A stretch of DNA of 43,462 bases from positions 351,131 through 394,592 of the forward strand of contig MNCI01017751.1 in NCBI GenBank assembly GCA_015680685.1, written 5' to 3'. The notes beneath the pieces are model-generated. The model searched no databases. It was not told the DNA's origin and saw only the letters and a program-made list of their open reading frames with translations. This stretch comes from Gnetum montanum. Its lineage: Eukaryota; Streptophyta; Gnetopsida; Gnetales; Gnetaceae. This document shows positions 17,897-29,406 of this stretch, piece after piece. Within the stretch, counting starts at the first letter, position 1; each line of letters opens with the position of its first letter. The position numbers and the translations under genes were made by a program.

Positions 17897-20811
17897 TCAT
17901 TTCTCCACAACTAGATAAAGCTATTCCCATAGCTTCAACATTCATGAAAAAATAACTAGGACAAGACACATGACAAGATCAATGTGGAGAAATACAGTTG
18001 TACAAATACTTTGACACAAGACTCATTACAAGATTGCCAATTGAGAAGAAAGAGATCAAGGAATGATGGATGGAAAGAAAAGTCCTTTGGTATGCTTGCA
18101 AAACTAATTGGTTTTTACTCACCATTGATTATTATGCATGTCCCTCATTTAGGATCCTATGACACAATGACTACTTCACCTCTAAATTTACCTTTTAAAG
18201 GAGACTCTCAAGTTTTGGATTGAGTAGGTATTCTCCAAGTGGTACTAAATGATGTTGTCCTCATGGACTCAAGGTGCACCTACCAAGGCATACTAGACTA
18301 CAATGATGATTAAAATCATGTAAAATCCTTAAGTCTTAAACAACCATTGAAAAAAATCATGCATGAAAACAATGATAAGTACACTTTCCAAGGATATCAT
18401 GAAGAACAACTTAATAACTTGATTTCAAACATGTACACAATTTGACAACAAGATAAAACTAGAAAGCACATATCCCATGGTGTCTCTCTCGTACAGCTAA
18501 GTTATGAGACACATGCTTTGGACAACATTAACTAATGTCATGTATTAGAGAACATCGACACAACAAATATAGATGTAAATATGGGAGACAATAAAATAAA
18601 AAGAGTCTAAAAAATTGTGATACCAACACCAAAGAAAATTAGGATAATCAAACATGTAGGTAGAAAATGGATGTGAAGGAGGATAGTCCTAGTCAAATCA
18701 TTAGGCAAGGGATAACCACACACATAGAAGACCAACTTGGTACTTGATGTCATGAAACCACCACCATCTTGAGAGTTAATCTTGAGCTCACTCACTCACA
18801 ATGCCATGTAAACAAGGATTCATAAGTGTGTCCTCCTCATAGTAGGCTCCTACCTTTCTTACCCTTGTGAAATATAATGATGGGACATCAATGGGTTCCC
18901 AATACCCCATGAGATATTAGCATCTAATGCAAATTTGTCCCCTTGGATGGTCATCCTATCATTTACTTTTCCTAGTCAAATTACTACCATGCACAACAAT
19001 GGAAAAGACATGAAATGCAATGACTGGAGAATGCATGATGGACGAGAGATAGAGAGAGAGTGAAACATCATCAAATTCCTAGCCAACCATTCATTTAGCT
19101 TGTAAAAAAAATGAGCACATCCTACACATAGTGAGAGATCCACTATTATATCCCATTACCATTACTTCACCTAGTAGGGATAGTTCTCCAAATTCTCCTT
19201 CCAAGTACAAGGTTATACCTACCACCACCAGTGTCATCTAGCCTTGGTTATTCTATAGTCTAATCATTGGTAAAATCAAATCAAGGCAAAATGCCATAAA
19301 ATGTATAGAAGTCAAGATTTTGATTTGGTTTTCCTCTATCCATGCATGTATGCATAACAGGATCCGTAAATTTTTCTCTATTGAAATCCTCCTATTGATC
19401 CCTATGGTTGCACTTATTGATCCTAATCCTAATAGAGATTATAACACTATGACTAAGAGATGATAGATATGGCCATGGTTTGGATCAATGATTATAAATT
19501 TTGACTCCTAAAAATAATGAATTTAGGAGTTGGGTGGAAGCAACAATTAATTTTACCAAAGTTTACTAAGGGAGAGACTTTTTGGCCTTCATGGCCATGA
19601 GTAGGGATGGACTAGAAGATTGTTGTGGACTATTACATTGGAATTAAAGTGATCTAGACAATGGATTGAACATGAAAAAAAGGCTTACATTTGTATTGGT
19701 TCAACCACTTGGTTTGGCTTAGATGAGTAGTTACATGATTGACCTAAGATTGTGAAAGTATCAATTTTTGTGGGCTAATAACCATGAGATTACATTGCTC
19801 TTTCCATTACCTTTTATTTTCATAATTCTATTATATGTATATGTATGTGTGTATCCTTCTTCTTTCTTTTTTTTTTTATGAGAAGAGGATTTTTTATGTA
19901 GTGACAATTATGGGAATAATTGGAATGTTAGATCACTATTCTAGAGTCTTTGACATGCATGATAGAAAAATTCATCCCTCACCACATGAAACACATAGGT
20001 TTGCAAGATCACAAACCTCTTCTAACCAAGATGGCTTGGCAAGATAACATGTGTGCCTTGGTCTAATCACACTAATTAGATCCATTTAGTGGTCATAAGG
20101 ACCCTTGATTGTACATCCTTTTCCTCTAGTCACCAAGCATTCTTCTAGAAATATGGATCTCACACCCTAAGGTGTGGATCCACCACCTACCATGGTTCTA
20201 GTAGCATTAGCTTCAATAGCTCATAGCATGAGTCCAAGCTCTCCACTAGATTTGAGCCTAGTTCATTGATGATTAATAAAAGAAAACAGGTGGATGAATT
20301 TTGTTGCATGCACATTCCATTAGTTAAGAATCTACATTAGATTCATTTTCCCTCCTGAATTATCATTGCATTTTTAACTCACCCATCCACCATTGGCTTA
20401 TTGGGTGAGCATTTAGAAAGCACATTAATTGATTTTTCCATACATATACAAACATGCTATAAAAAAGAAGATCATGAATAATTGATTTTTAAGCTCAAAA
20501 ATATAAAGAGTATTAATCTAACATACAAACATTATTAGGAAACATAGACAAAATGGTAAAATGAAATGAAAATTTGACATGGCATGGAGGATTCTCCCCC
20601 ACAACTAATCCATGTCTATCATTTGATATACCTCATGGTATAGGACAAAATATTAAGCATTAGGTACTCTCAGAGGGGAAATATATTCTCTATAATGATT
20701 TAGATGTTTCTCATTAACCAAATAGATTTTATTCAACTTGCTAGGATGGTAAATGTGAACTTCACCAAACTAGTGATTAGTGTGGATGATGTATGGTTCT
20801 TTTCATTAAAA
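17897..20811. other. Spacer between integrase and 3' LTR of element C, function unknown
   Basis: This stretch of about 2.9 kb contains no domain I recognise. Up to about 20580 it may include the minus-strand end of the integrase frame (text resembling HHPSKLNKIYLVNEKHLNHY with a stop-rich context). On the plus strand, 17984-18223 is open for 79 codons. A single plus phase from about 18420 to 19250 reads as long stop-separated segments, with stops often where Q or W would fit. Antisense extra ORFs occur in this position in some plant gypsy elements, but this one has no identifiable homology. Confidence 0.35.
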
Positions 20812-21990
20812 TTAAAACTTACCTAAATGGACCAAGTGGAGTGGATTAAAATAGAGAACCTTATTGCTAGGTTTGAAATCAAACTCTCTAGTGTGAACAT
20901 CATGGTGACTCTTAGTGTAAGAATGTTTTAATTTACTACACATCAAGGCAATTTTGCAATTTTTGTTAAGAAGGTTAACATTAAGAAACCTCTCTTTTTG
21001 AGCAGAATCTAAGATCATATCAAAATCTACCACATTGCCCAAGGTTTTCATCTCAAGATCAATAGGAAGTCATGGAACTTGTCCATATACCAACTCAAAT
21101 GGAATATATTATAGGATTTTTCCATGTCATTCAATAGGAATAGAGGATGTCATTAAGCTTGTTGGTCAAATCTCTTCTCTACCCACTACCCATTTTCCTA
21201 AGTATTCTTATAATTTCACGGTTAGTGACTTTTGCTTGATAATTGGCTTGTAGATGATAGGTGAAGTTAACTTATGATTAACTCCACAAGATTCCAATAA
21301 ATTCTTGAAAATATTATTAGTAAAATGTCTATCATTATTGAAGATCAAGATTTGTGGGATTTTGAACCTTTGGAGCATATTTTTCTAGAGGAAGTTGGCT
21401 ACAGTGATAGATGAGTAGTCCTTAATACCAGTAACTTCCACCCACTTCATGCAATAATCAATACAGACAATAATGTATGCTTTGCCATTAGAGGTAGGAG
21501 AGATGGGACCAATGAAGTCAACCAGCCATATGTTAAAGGACTCTAGTAGTTGGATCCACTACTATGTCCCCTCCATACCTAAGGACATGCCTCCCTCACA
21601 CTAGCACTTTTCATAGCAATGCACAAAGTGTTGAGCGTCATTAAACATGATGGGCAAAAAATAGCCCATGAGTAGCAACTTTGTCATTATTTTCTTTCCA
21701 ACATAGTCCCTACCAAAAATACATGGAAAATGTGAGTGAAGACATCACCTTAGCTTTCATTAAGAACATATCACCTTACTAAGCCATCAAGGCATCACTT
21801 GTTGAGATTCTCTTTAACAACCAAGTAAGGCCATACTTGGTGCTAGAATCATTGGATCTTACATTTGTCTCATCCATGATGAAGCTTCTAGGCCACGTGG
21901 TAATTAAGAATGTTCAAGTACAATGGGCATTAATATATGTTTTTTGATTTAAAAATGACCGTACAAATATTATTATCTAGAAAGTCATCA
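20812..21990 (-). pseudogene. Integrase remnant of element C
   Basis: On the minus strand about 21540-21400 reads NIWLVDFIGPISPTSNGKAY and then IDYCMKWVEV, the start of the integrase catalytic core. The first catalytic Asp (in WLVDFIGP) is kept. The C-terminal stretch 21051-20812 contains HHDVHTREFDFKPSNKVLYF, matching the HDxxIxxREFxxGDxVL region that follows the core in this family. Several stops and at least one phase change relative to RT are present. Confidence 0.7.
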
Positions 21991-22610
21991 AGAAGTACAC
22001 CTTCTTCCTTGTTGCCAATTTGTAACCATGATAGATGATCTGCCATCACGTTCTTGACTCCCTTGTGATCAATCATATGAAGGTCAAATTTTTGGAAGAG
22101 AACTAGCCATCATATCACATGAGGATTGAGATTTAGTTTATTCATGAGAAACTAGATGGTGCTATGATTAGTGTGAATAAAAAATTTTCATCCTAGAATA
22201 TAATGCTTGAATTTTTGAAGTGTAAAAAAAGCCTTTAGCTCCTTTTCCATGATGTTATAGTTTAACTGAGGCCTCACAATGCTTCAACTAGCATAGTGGA
22301 TGTAGTAGGTCCTCTTTTTCTCATCTAATTATATTAGAATAATTCCCAATGAAAAATTAGAAGCATTTATTATTATGTGCAATTGTTAAGTATAATTAGA
22401 ACTCTACAATACAAGGGTTTGGGCTAGCCCTTCCTTTAGACATTGGAAGGTATTTTCATAGTCCTTACTCCAAAAAAATAAAACATCTTTCTTTATGAGC
22501 TCAAACAAGAGCCTAGCTATTCTAGAATAATCTTTAATAAAATGAAAATGATAACTAGTGTGACTTAGAAAAGATTGCACCTCTTTAACTATTATAGGCA
22601 TTTGTGTCAT
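21991..22610 (-). pseudogene. RT connection and RNase H remnant of element C
   Basis: The segment 22610-22404 gives VKEVQSFLSHTSYHFHFIKD and then KKDVLFFWSKDYENTFQCLK, the connection between RT and RNase H. Further on, the minus strand reads QLNYNIMEKELKAFFTLQKF, HTNHSTI and VMADHLSWL. The Glu of EKEL is kept, the Asp usual in TDHxA is Asn (HTNHSTI), and ADHLSxL is the usual end. The copy cannot be active. Confidence 0.7.
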
Positions 22611-22789
22611 GTTATCAATGGTGAAGATCTTATCAGGATCAACTTCAATCCCCTTTTTTGAAAATTTATGGCCAAGAATGATGCCCTTGATAACAATTAA
22701 TTAGCTCTTTTTCCAATTTAACTTTAAGTTTACCTAGTAGTAGTGACATAAGATAGCTTCAAGCCAATCCAAGGCTTCCTAAAATGATC

Positions 22790-23330
22790 TGTTGTAAGTC
22801 AAAAAATCATTCATGAAGACTTCCATACTTTTGATGATGTAATCTTGGAACACAGACATCACTAGCCATTGGAACATGGCTGGTGCATTGCATAACCCAA
22901 AGAACATGCACTTGAAGGCGAAGGTTCACCATGGATAGATAAATGTAGTTTTGGCTTGGTCTTTTGGTGCTATATTGATTTGATTGTAATTAGAGTACCC
23001 ATCAAAAAAGCTATAGTACTCTCGGATATAAATATTATTCAATACCTGGGATGAATGGAAACAAGAAATTATCCTTAAAGTGGCAACATTCAGCAACCTA
23101 TACTTGATACATACTCTCCATTCCTTCCCTTTCTTGGATGTGACTATAGTGGGACTGATCCACTCACTGTCAAAGATAGAAGTAATGAAAATGACACGGA
23201 GAAGATAGATGATTTCACCTTTCACTACATCCCACATTTTTGGATTAAGTCTATGTTGCAATATCCATTGAGGTCTAACACTTAGGTTCATATATATGCA
23301 ATGCCGATAGATTACAGGGTCAATTTCCAT
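22790..23330 (-). pseudogene. Reverse transcriptase remnant of element C, catalytic Asp lost
   Basis: The open part (23330-22926) contains QHRLNPKMWDVVKGEIIYLL, SEWISPTIVTSKKGKEWRVC and YYSFFDGYSNYNQINIAPKD, the fingers and palm of a Ty3/gypsy RT. After one TGA the same phase continues with TFAFKCMFFGLCNAPAMFQW and then VFMNDFL at 22817-22803. The catalytic box is normally VFMDDF, so the first of the paired aspartates is Asn here. RT and the connection are in the same phase. Confidence 0.8.
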
Positions 23331-24754
23331 GAGTTCATTATGGGACTAGATAAGACTCTTTTTCACTTTGCAACTATCTTTTTTAATTTAGGCATTTGGA
23401 GGATGATTAGAAAGGAAATAATGATGATAGGGAAATCATCTGTAAGGATTAAATACTCCAAGTCTTGTGGAAGTGGCTTGAGTTTAAGTGATGATGAGGA
23501 AATATCCTAGGATAATCAAGAGTTTCCTAGAATTTAGGATTGTATTGCACCACTACATCTACCCTCATTATGTTTTCCCGTTTTGAATCAAATGATTTGG
23601 CATCAAATAAGGTAAGAGCATTGATTAGTCTCTCAAAGACCTAATGTGTAGCTTCATGGACCAAATTCTCTTTAAGAAAATTTATGTCTTTGATGGCATA
23701 GAGATGCTCCATGATACAAGAATTGTAACAATGCTTGCCACATGACTAGGAAGGATCACATGAGGTTTGCTTGTTATATGTCTTCCTAGTTATATATTTC
23801 CTACCAATTTTAAGATGAAGGCTTTGGAAAACCAACCTGGCATCAATGGTGCTCAACTAGGCTCTTCTCATAATGATACTCCCACACTATTTTCTAGTTT
23901 GATTATTAAGAAATTAGCAGGGTATTACCAGCCCACCTAAGCAATCATAACATCATTCACTTATCCCGTGGGGTATGTATAAGATTGGTCTACTACCTTC
24001 AACCTAATGTTAGTGTTCTTGATAGAGGAAAGCCTCCAATCAAGGTATTACTACAATAAAATGATATTGACTCCCAAACTAGAGTTACACAAAGTTAGGT
24101 AGTGACCTATCTTTCAAATTAGGATTTTCATCATGGAACTATTGGGGTTGATCTTCTTTTCAAGTAGATGGCCTTCTTTTACTAGTATAGCTGCCTTAGA
24201 CATTGTGATGGTTACAACATTGCTATTATTAGGTGTCATCACATTTGAATAGCTAGATACATTAGAAAAATTCTTCCTAAAGTGGATAGATTACTTTGAA
24301 AACACTTAGGAAATGGTATTGGGACCTCTTAGATTCTGACTCATGTTTGGCATAAAGGATTATCCTTTTCACATGAGAAAGAGGATGGTATTGACCCAAT
24401 CCCATGGTGTTCATGTATATGTTTGCAAAAAAATAGCTTGCCATGGGATCTCAAATTTTCCTTCATAGCCAACTTGATAGGAGATTAGTAATATTTCCCC
24501 ATAACATATGTGAAAGTAAGATCAACAAAATAGGCAATATTACATGATTTATTTTATCTTGGTTGTAGTTGATTGGGAATCCCACCTTGCATGGGATTAG
24601 GAAAAAGAAGCTATTATGGATGGTGAGGAGCTTGTAAGGAAAGGTTATTGAAATAGGGGTTTGGAGGAAACAACATCAGTTATTGCATTAGAGTATTCCC
24701 TGGAAGAATACCCAAAGGATTTGGAGTTGACCATTACTCATATTGTTGCATGGC

Positions 24755-25991
24755 TTATGGGTACACGTATTCTAGATAGTATGATGGACCATAGAAGGAA
24801 GTCCTTCTTATTCGCTTCTTAATGAACTTGGGACTCAAAGGCATCCTAGCTCGTTCCATTTCACTAATCATGTGGATCATGATTGGGTAGCACTGTGAGT
24901 TATGAGGATCTATGCAATACTCATAGGGACCATCATCATTAGAGGACAAGGAAGCCTCATCTGAATCTTCTCTTACATCCTTGAAGAAAAAGAGTTTCTC
25001 CATATCTTTGTCCTTGTACTTCTTTCTATGCCCAAATGGTACAATGAATTTTACTACCTCAACCACTCTACCTTTAAGATCCTTGAGGGTAGTGATTATT
25101 TTCTTATCCATCACACCTCAAAATTGGTCCACCCAATGGACCAAGTCTACTAAGACCTTATGAGTTTTAATTTGATCATGTGTCAACGCTTCAATAGTAG
25201 AATAATGTTTGGTAGTCTCTTCGATGATTTTAGCCTTCCTCCTATGCATGGGATCATGATTATACTTCTCTAAAGATTTTCATTTTCTTCATTTACCCTC
25301 CATACTAACAATAGTGTCCATGAGAGTGCTTTAATTTAGGCCATGAACATTTTTTGTATCTAGTCCATTGCATACATATCCACTTGCTTCCTTTTCTCCT
25401 ACCTTAGGCATTCCACAATATGCATGAGTTTCTCTCTTTGGTCAAAGCCATAGTTTGGATAGTGATGAGCAGTCTGAAGATATCTTTCCATGGTGATGTC
25501 TAGTGATTCATGGGCCCCTTGCCTCCATTTGACCATCTTATTCTAGATGTTGGAAATGTAGGAATAGGTTTGGGATTTGAGGTAGAAAATTTTGGCCAAA
25601 TCCTCCCATGCCTAAATTGACTTAGATGCAAGAATTTGTACTAGGTTTTAGCCTATTCAATGAAGGTGTGAGGGAATAACCATAACTTCTTCCAATAACT
25701 GATGATCCATTATTGATAACAAGCATTATGAAATGCATGTACATGAAGCTGGGGATCATCACTAGTATACCCTATGTATAATGGAACATCAACCATGTTG
25801 ATAAATTTAATCTTGCAATCATGAACATTTTTATTTTGAATGTAAACAACTTCATTGAGCTCATGATAATCACCCCAGATGAATAAGGAGAAATTATCAT
25901 CACTAAATGATCTTGAAAAGTGGAGATGTTGGAACTTGGTAAGGAAATCATCATCATAGGTTTGAGCTACATTGGGATTGATAGTCCCCAA
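24755..25991 (-). pseudogene. Gag region of element C
   Basis: The start, ATG at 25991, opens 93 codons ending around DVPLYIGYTSDDPQLHVHAF, the N-terminal gag motif of gypsy elements. The same strand then gives AWEDLAKIFYLKSQTYSYIS with TAG stops at positions expected to be Gln, the retrotransposon gag core. A lysine-rich segment (25114-24755) in another phase follows and includes SPKFIKKRIRRTSFYGPSYY. No intact zinc knuckle was found. The protease between 24750 and 23340 is too decayed to place. Confidence 0.6.
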
Positions 25992-26585
25992 CCATGGACC
26001 TTCATGATGGAGTGATTTTTAACCTTTGATGTCTACTTTCTTACCTTACTTCTCATCTAAGTGATGAGATGATAAGCCACGATAGGCCTTCTTCATCAAC
26101 ATCATCTAATATTGAAGTTCTTGTCTTGGATAAGGCTAATAATAACTAAGATTAATTGTTGAAGCCATGTAGAATGCATGGAATTCTTACACCCCAAGGT
26201 TGATCAGGACTTCTTTGAGATCTGCTACTATAGCTATAATTGGTTTCTTTACAAAACATGTATGAACATCATGCCTTCTCCCTTACTTGTGCTAATGATA
26301 ACTTAAGGAAACCAGTGCTAGATTTGGCTTATTTGCATGCTCAAATACAATATAAGCCTTTTGTCATTTTGGTACTTCTTCTAAGGTTCTTGGTGGACAC
26401 CTAGCATCATTTTTCATATTTCTTATGCTCACAACCTACACACAGAATGTTAAGAAACACACTAGAGCTAAATAAAGGTCAAAATCAAAATTGTACAAGT
26501 ATTTCTAAGAAATTCACTAATGCCTTCCTTGGCAATTACATCAATGATAGGGATCCCACCAGTTTTGGACCAAGGGACATATCAT

Positions 26586-26604
26586 TTGAATCATGGTGTG
26601 ATCC
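26586..26604 (-). other. Primer-binding site of element C (tRNA-Met type, decayed)
   Basis: Just inside the 5' LTR the minus strand reads ATTGGATCACACCATGATTC. The usual site is TTGGTATCAGAGCCATGATT, and the two agree apart from small deletions and changes. Together with the LTR end it fixes the 5' side of the element. Confidence 0.5.
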
Positions 26605-26607
26605 AAT

Positions 26608-27799
26608 CGTAAGCTTCATAAACGATGTTGAGTGGATAGTTAAGAACACTCATGTATGTCTTTGTGTTCAAAGAGTGTAAAATATATTATAAAACCTATG
26701 ATAAAATTTAGTTCTATGTAACCAAAAAGAGGAAAATAAAAGGAATTATTTATGGTTTTATATTTTATAATTTTTATGTATTTTTATGCTTATAAAGAAT
26801 AAAATGAAATTAAACACACATGCATTGCAATTCCACTTGAGGATAGGGAAAATGTTCACACATACACACATGTCATAATTCCTCAAGGAATAGGTGCAAC
26901 ACCACACAAAAAATGTCATAAAATGACTCTTAGTCACAACCTCAATGGCCTAAGATCATGTTGTATAGTGGTAATCTCTTTGGGCAAGGTTGAGTCATTG
27001 TAGCTTATAAAAATGAGAATTAAATAAATATTTTTAGGATTTTAAGATTTTATAATATTTTTAAGTATTTTAAAGGTTTAAGACATCAATGCTAAAATTG
27101 AGGAAAAATCATAAGTTTTATTCACCATGAAAACATTGGACTTCGCATTAACCAAATGGTGCTAGAATATGTAAGTAAGGTAGTACTTTGATAGAGTCTA
27201 GCCGCACTTGTAAAAGAGGTGACTCAAAACACATAAAAACAATGAAGGAAATTAACTTACCTAAGGGAGGAAGAGTTCTTAACATAAACTAGAAATCACT
27301 AGTCCAAGAAATGACTAAGTAAGACTTGCTTTTAAGTGGGAACTCTCTTTAGGTCTTTATAGATTTTGTGTGGTAATGGATTTAGATGTTGATAGAGGCT
27401 CATTGATGTCATGCCAGCTACCCAAAGTTACATTGTAGGTAAGGAGGGTCAAGTAGGGCTAGGAAGGAAATGCATTGATACCCATATGCTAATTTATGGT
27501 AGTTAGTGCACCCCTTGCCATCGTCCCCTCCCCCTCACATCTACCACAACCATTCACTTTCTTGCCCAATCTTGCAGAAACATGATGGAATGATCTTGGG
27601 ACATCCAAATGAAGTTGGAATCATCCTAAAGGATCTAGAATCAAGCATGAAATCTTAGAGTATAACACAAAAGGCAAGGATGCATCGCCAAGGACCAATA
27701 ACCTCAATTGAATGTGCTAGAATACAAACACAAGGTGCACAAAACACTTCCATAGATATAGGCCCACAATTGACATATAAATTGCCACTAGGTGTTTCA
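26608..27799 (-). mobile_element. 5' LTR of element C
   Basis: This 1192-bp LTR starts TGAAACACC and ends AAGCTTACG on the minus strand. The last base of the usual CA end is changed, while the partner LTR keeps TTACA. It carries the same blocks as the partner in the same order, including GTGTTCTTxxCxxTCxACTC near its end. A TATAAAG at 27361-27355 is a possible TATA box but is not kept in the partner. Confidence 0.75.
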
Positions 27800-28575
27800 T
27801 GAATGTACTAAAGGTAAATATTTTTAGAAAAATATTTTAGGCTCTAATACCACCTCTCTTTTTCTCACAATTTAGTTTTAGTTCCCACAACCCCAATCGC
27901 CTTCATCCTTCTCCCCACTCTAATCATCCCCCCATACTCCAATAGCTTCTATCCTCTACACCCTCCAAAAAATAGATATATATCATAAATATAAAGCTAA
28001 AATACTATTATTTTAGGTTCAAGAATACATGTTGAAAGTAATGCAAATGTTGTTAGAACTTGAAGAAACCTCACTATTAAAAATTAAATTTCCCAGTATA
28101 AGCTTGTACACCTTAGGAGACATCCCTATCAAAGAATTTTTTCTTTTCATATTATTTTTGATTTTGGGATTTGACATTTCATCATCATTATGTTTTTGGT
28201 ATTTTATACTTAATGTTAGGCATGTGATGTACTTGGGATATTTTTTTACTTATCATTAATATTATTTTTGAGGTTTGACATTTCCTAAATAATTTTATAA
28301 TTCAATTCAATTAAGGAGTATTGAGTTATAGAAGTTACACCTAACTTATATGAAATTTTCATGTTAGCTTTAGGCCATGGGCATACATATAGCCATTTAT
28401 TTTTGGTTCAAAAAACCTCCTTGCCTTCTTCATTTCTCATTCAAAAAAAGTAAAATAAAATGCACATAATAAAAATGTTGGAAAACATTCCTTGTTGATG
28501 GATCAAAGGTTGTTTTCCTCTAGAATAGGGGCCAAAGAAGTATGAAGATTCTAATAAGTTTCATGCTTTCTTAAT
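27800..28575. other. DNA between elements C and D, possibly the start of element E
   Basis: The region is AT-rich, with a plus-strand open stretch at 28029-28259 that encodes mostly hydrophobic residues and matches nothing I know. Because D is flanked by a target duplication, the bases just left of 28576 should originally have continued at 38287. This segment may therefore hold the first part of the 5' LTR of element E. Confidence 0.35.
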
Positions 28576-29396
28576 TTATGAGCGACGAGGTACCCTACGC
28601 TCAATCATAAGAATACGAGCATTTCACACACAATTTGGTCGAATTCTAAGGACTAAGTGCTTATGTGTCTTTGTGGAACAATAACAGGTTGGTTAATCAT
28701 TATCTTCCCAAACTTACTTGTATGTCACAGTGGTATGGTTAAAGTAAGCTTGAGGCATATGATTTTTATGGATTTTATGTGTTTTATATCCTGTGCTAGT
28801 AAAGAGGGGAAGAGAGATAACTAAGTAACTAATCTAATTTAATTACTCATTAACTAAGTCCTGATTACTCCTAACACCAGTATCCGTTCCCACTTTCCAT
28901 ACACATCTTGAACCAGTGCAATGTTGCTGGGATTACAAACACTAATCGTTACTGGGTTACCAAGCGCCTCACACATGCTCGAAGTGGTCGTACTAAGTGC
29001 AATTAACTAAGAGAGTTGTAGGGTGAGAGAAATCATTAATCAACTAGGAAAGAATTAAATAATAATTAACACTAATTAATCTATTATGAATGTTGAAAGG
29101 TTTATCATAAAGTTTGTCTTTATTGCCGTACACAAAGTGTGCTCAGGTACACAATTCTCGAATAAAGATTTGTTCACTCTATGACTCCTACTGCAGGCAC
29201 ATAGAAATAATTCTAACTCTAGAGGGAAAAAATGGCAAGAGTTCGGCTAAGGGGCTAACTATCTAATGTGAAAACCAAGGGTGCCACCTCTTATTTATAG
29301 GTGCGGAGACAGGCCCCGATATCGAGTATCCGACATTGCATGGTTGGATCCAATATCGGGGATGCGATATCGTGTATGTGATATCATGGTTCATCA
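28576..29396 (-). mobile_element. 3' LTR of element D
   Basis: This 821-bp LTR has its TATA box (TATAAATAAG) at 29299-29290 and GATATC palindromes between the LTR start and the TATA box. It is the partner of 37471-38281. Relative to that copy it has an additional GATATC-bearing stretch near 29375-29386. Confidence 0.88.
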
Positions 29397-29406
29397 TACC
29401 CCCATG
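29397..29406 (-). other. Polypurine tract of element D
   Basis: CATGGGGGTA on the minus strand immediately precedes the 3' LTR start. It closely resembles the tract of element A. Confidence 0.65.

Larger units (their letters stand above)
16554..27799 (-). mobile_element. Element C: complete but decayed Ty3/gypsy element with both LTRs
   Basis: Two directly repeated LTRs (16554-17896 and 26608-27799) flank a minus-strand internal region of about 8.7 kb. In order on that strand it holds gag, a linker, RT, RNase H, integrase and a long spacer. The LTRs have many substitutions and several indels between them. Coding blocks lie in different phases (gag, RT and integrase), so both stops and frameshifts have accumulated. 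The RT box of type VFMxDF and the RNase H tail ADHLSxL suggest an Athila/Tat-like group. No target duplication is visible. The element cuts copy B at 16553. Confidence 0.8.

Noticed and set aside
22926-23330. Considering C and D as copies of one element
   Set aside because: RT motifs are related, but LTR sequences, primer-binding sites and LTR lengths differ completely, so they are separate families.
27840-27852. Minus-strand TGGTATTAGAGCC, close to a tRNA-Met primer-binding site
   Set aside because: The DNA next to it has no LTR end in CA and no LTR-like sequence on the expected side. It may be a chance match or a remnant too decayed to use.
28029-28259. 76-codon hydrophobic plus-strand frame
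   Set aside because: T-rich sequence translated as F, I and L. There is no start context, homology or neighbouring support.
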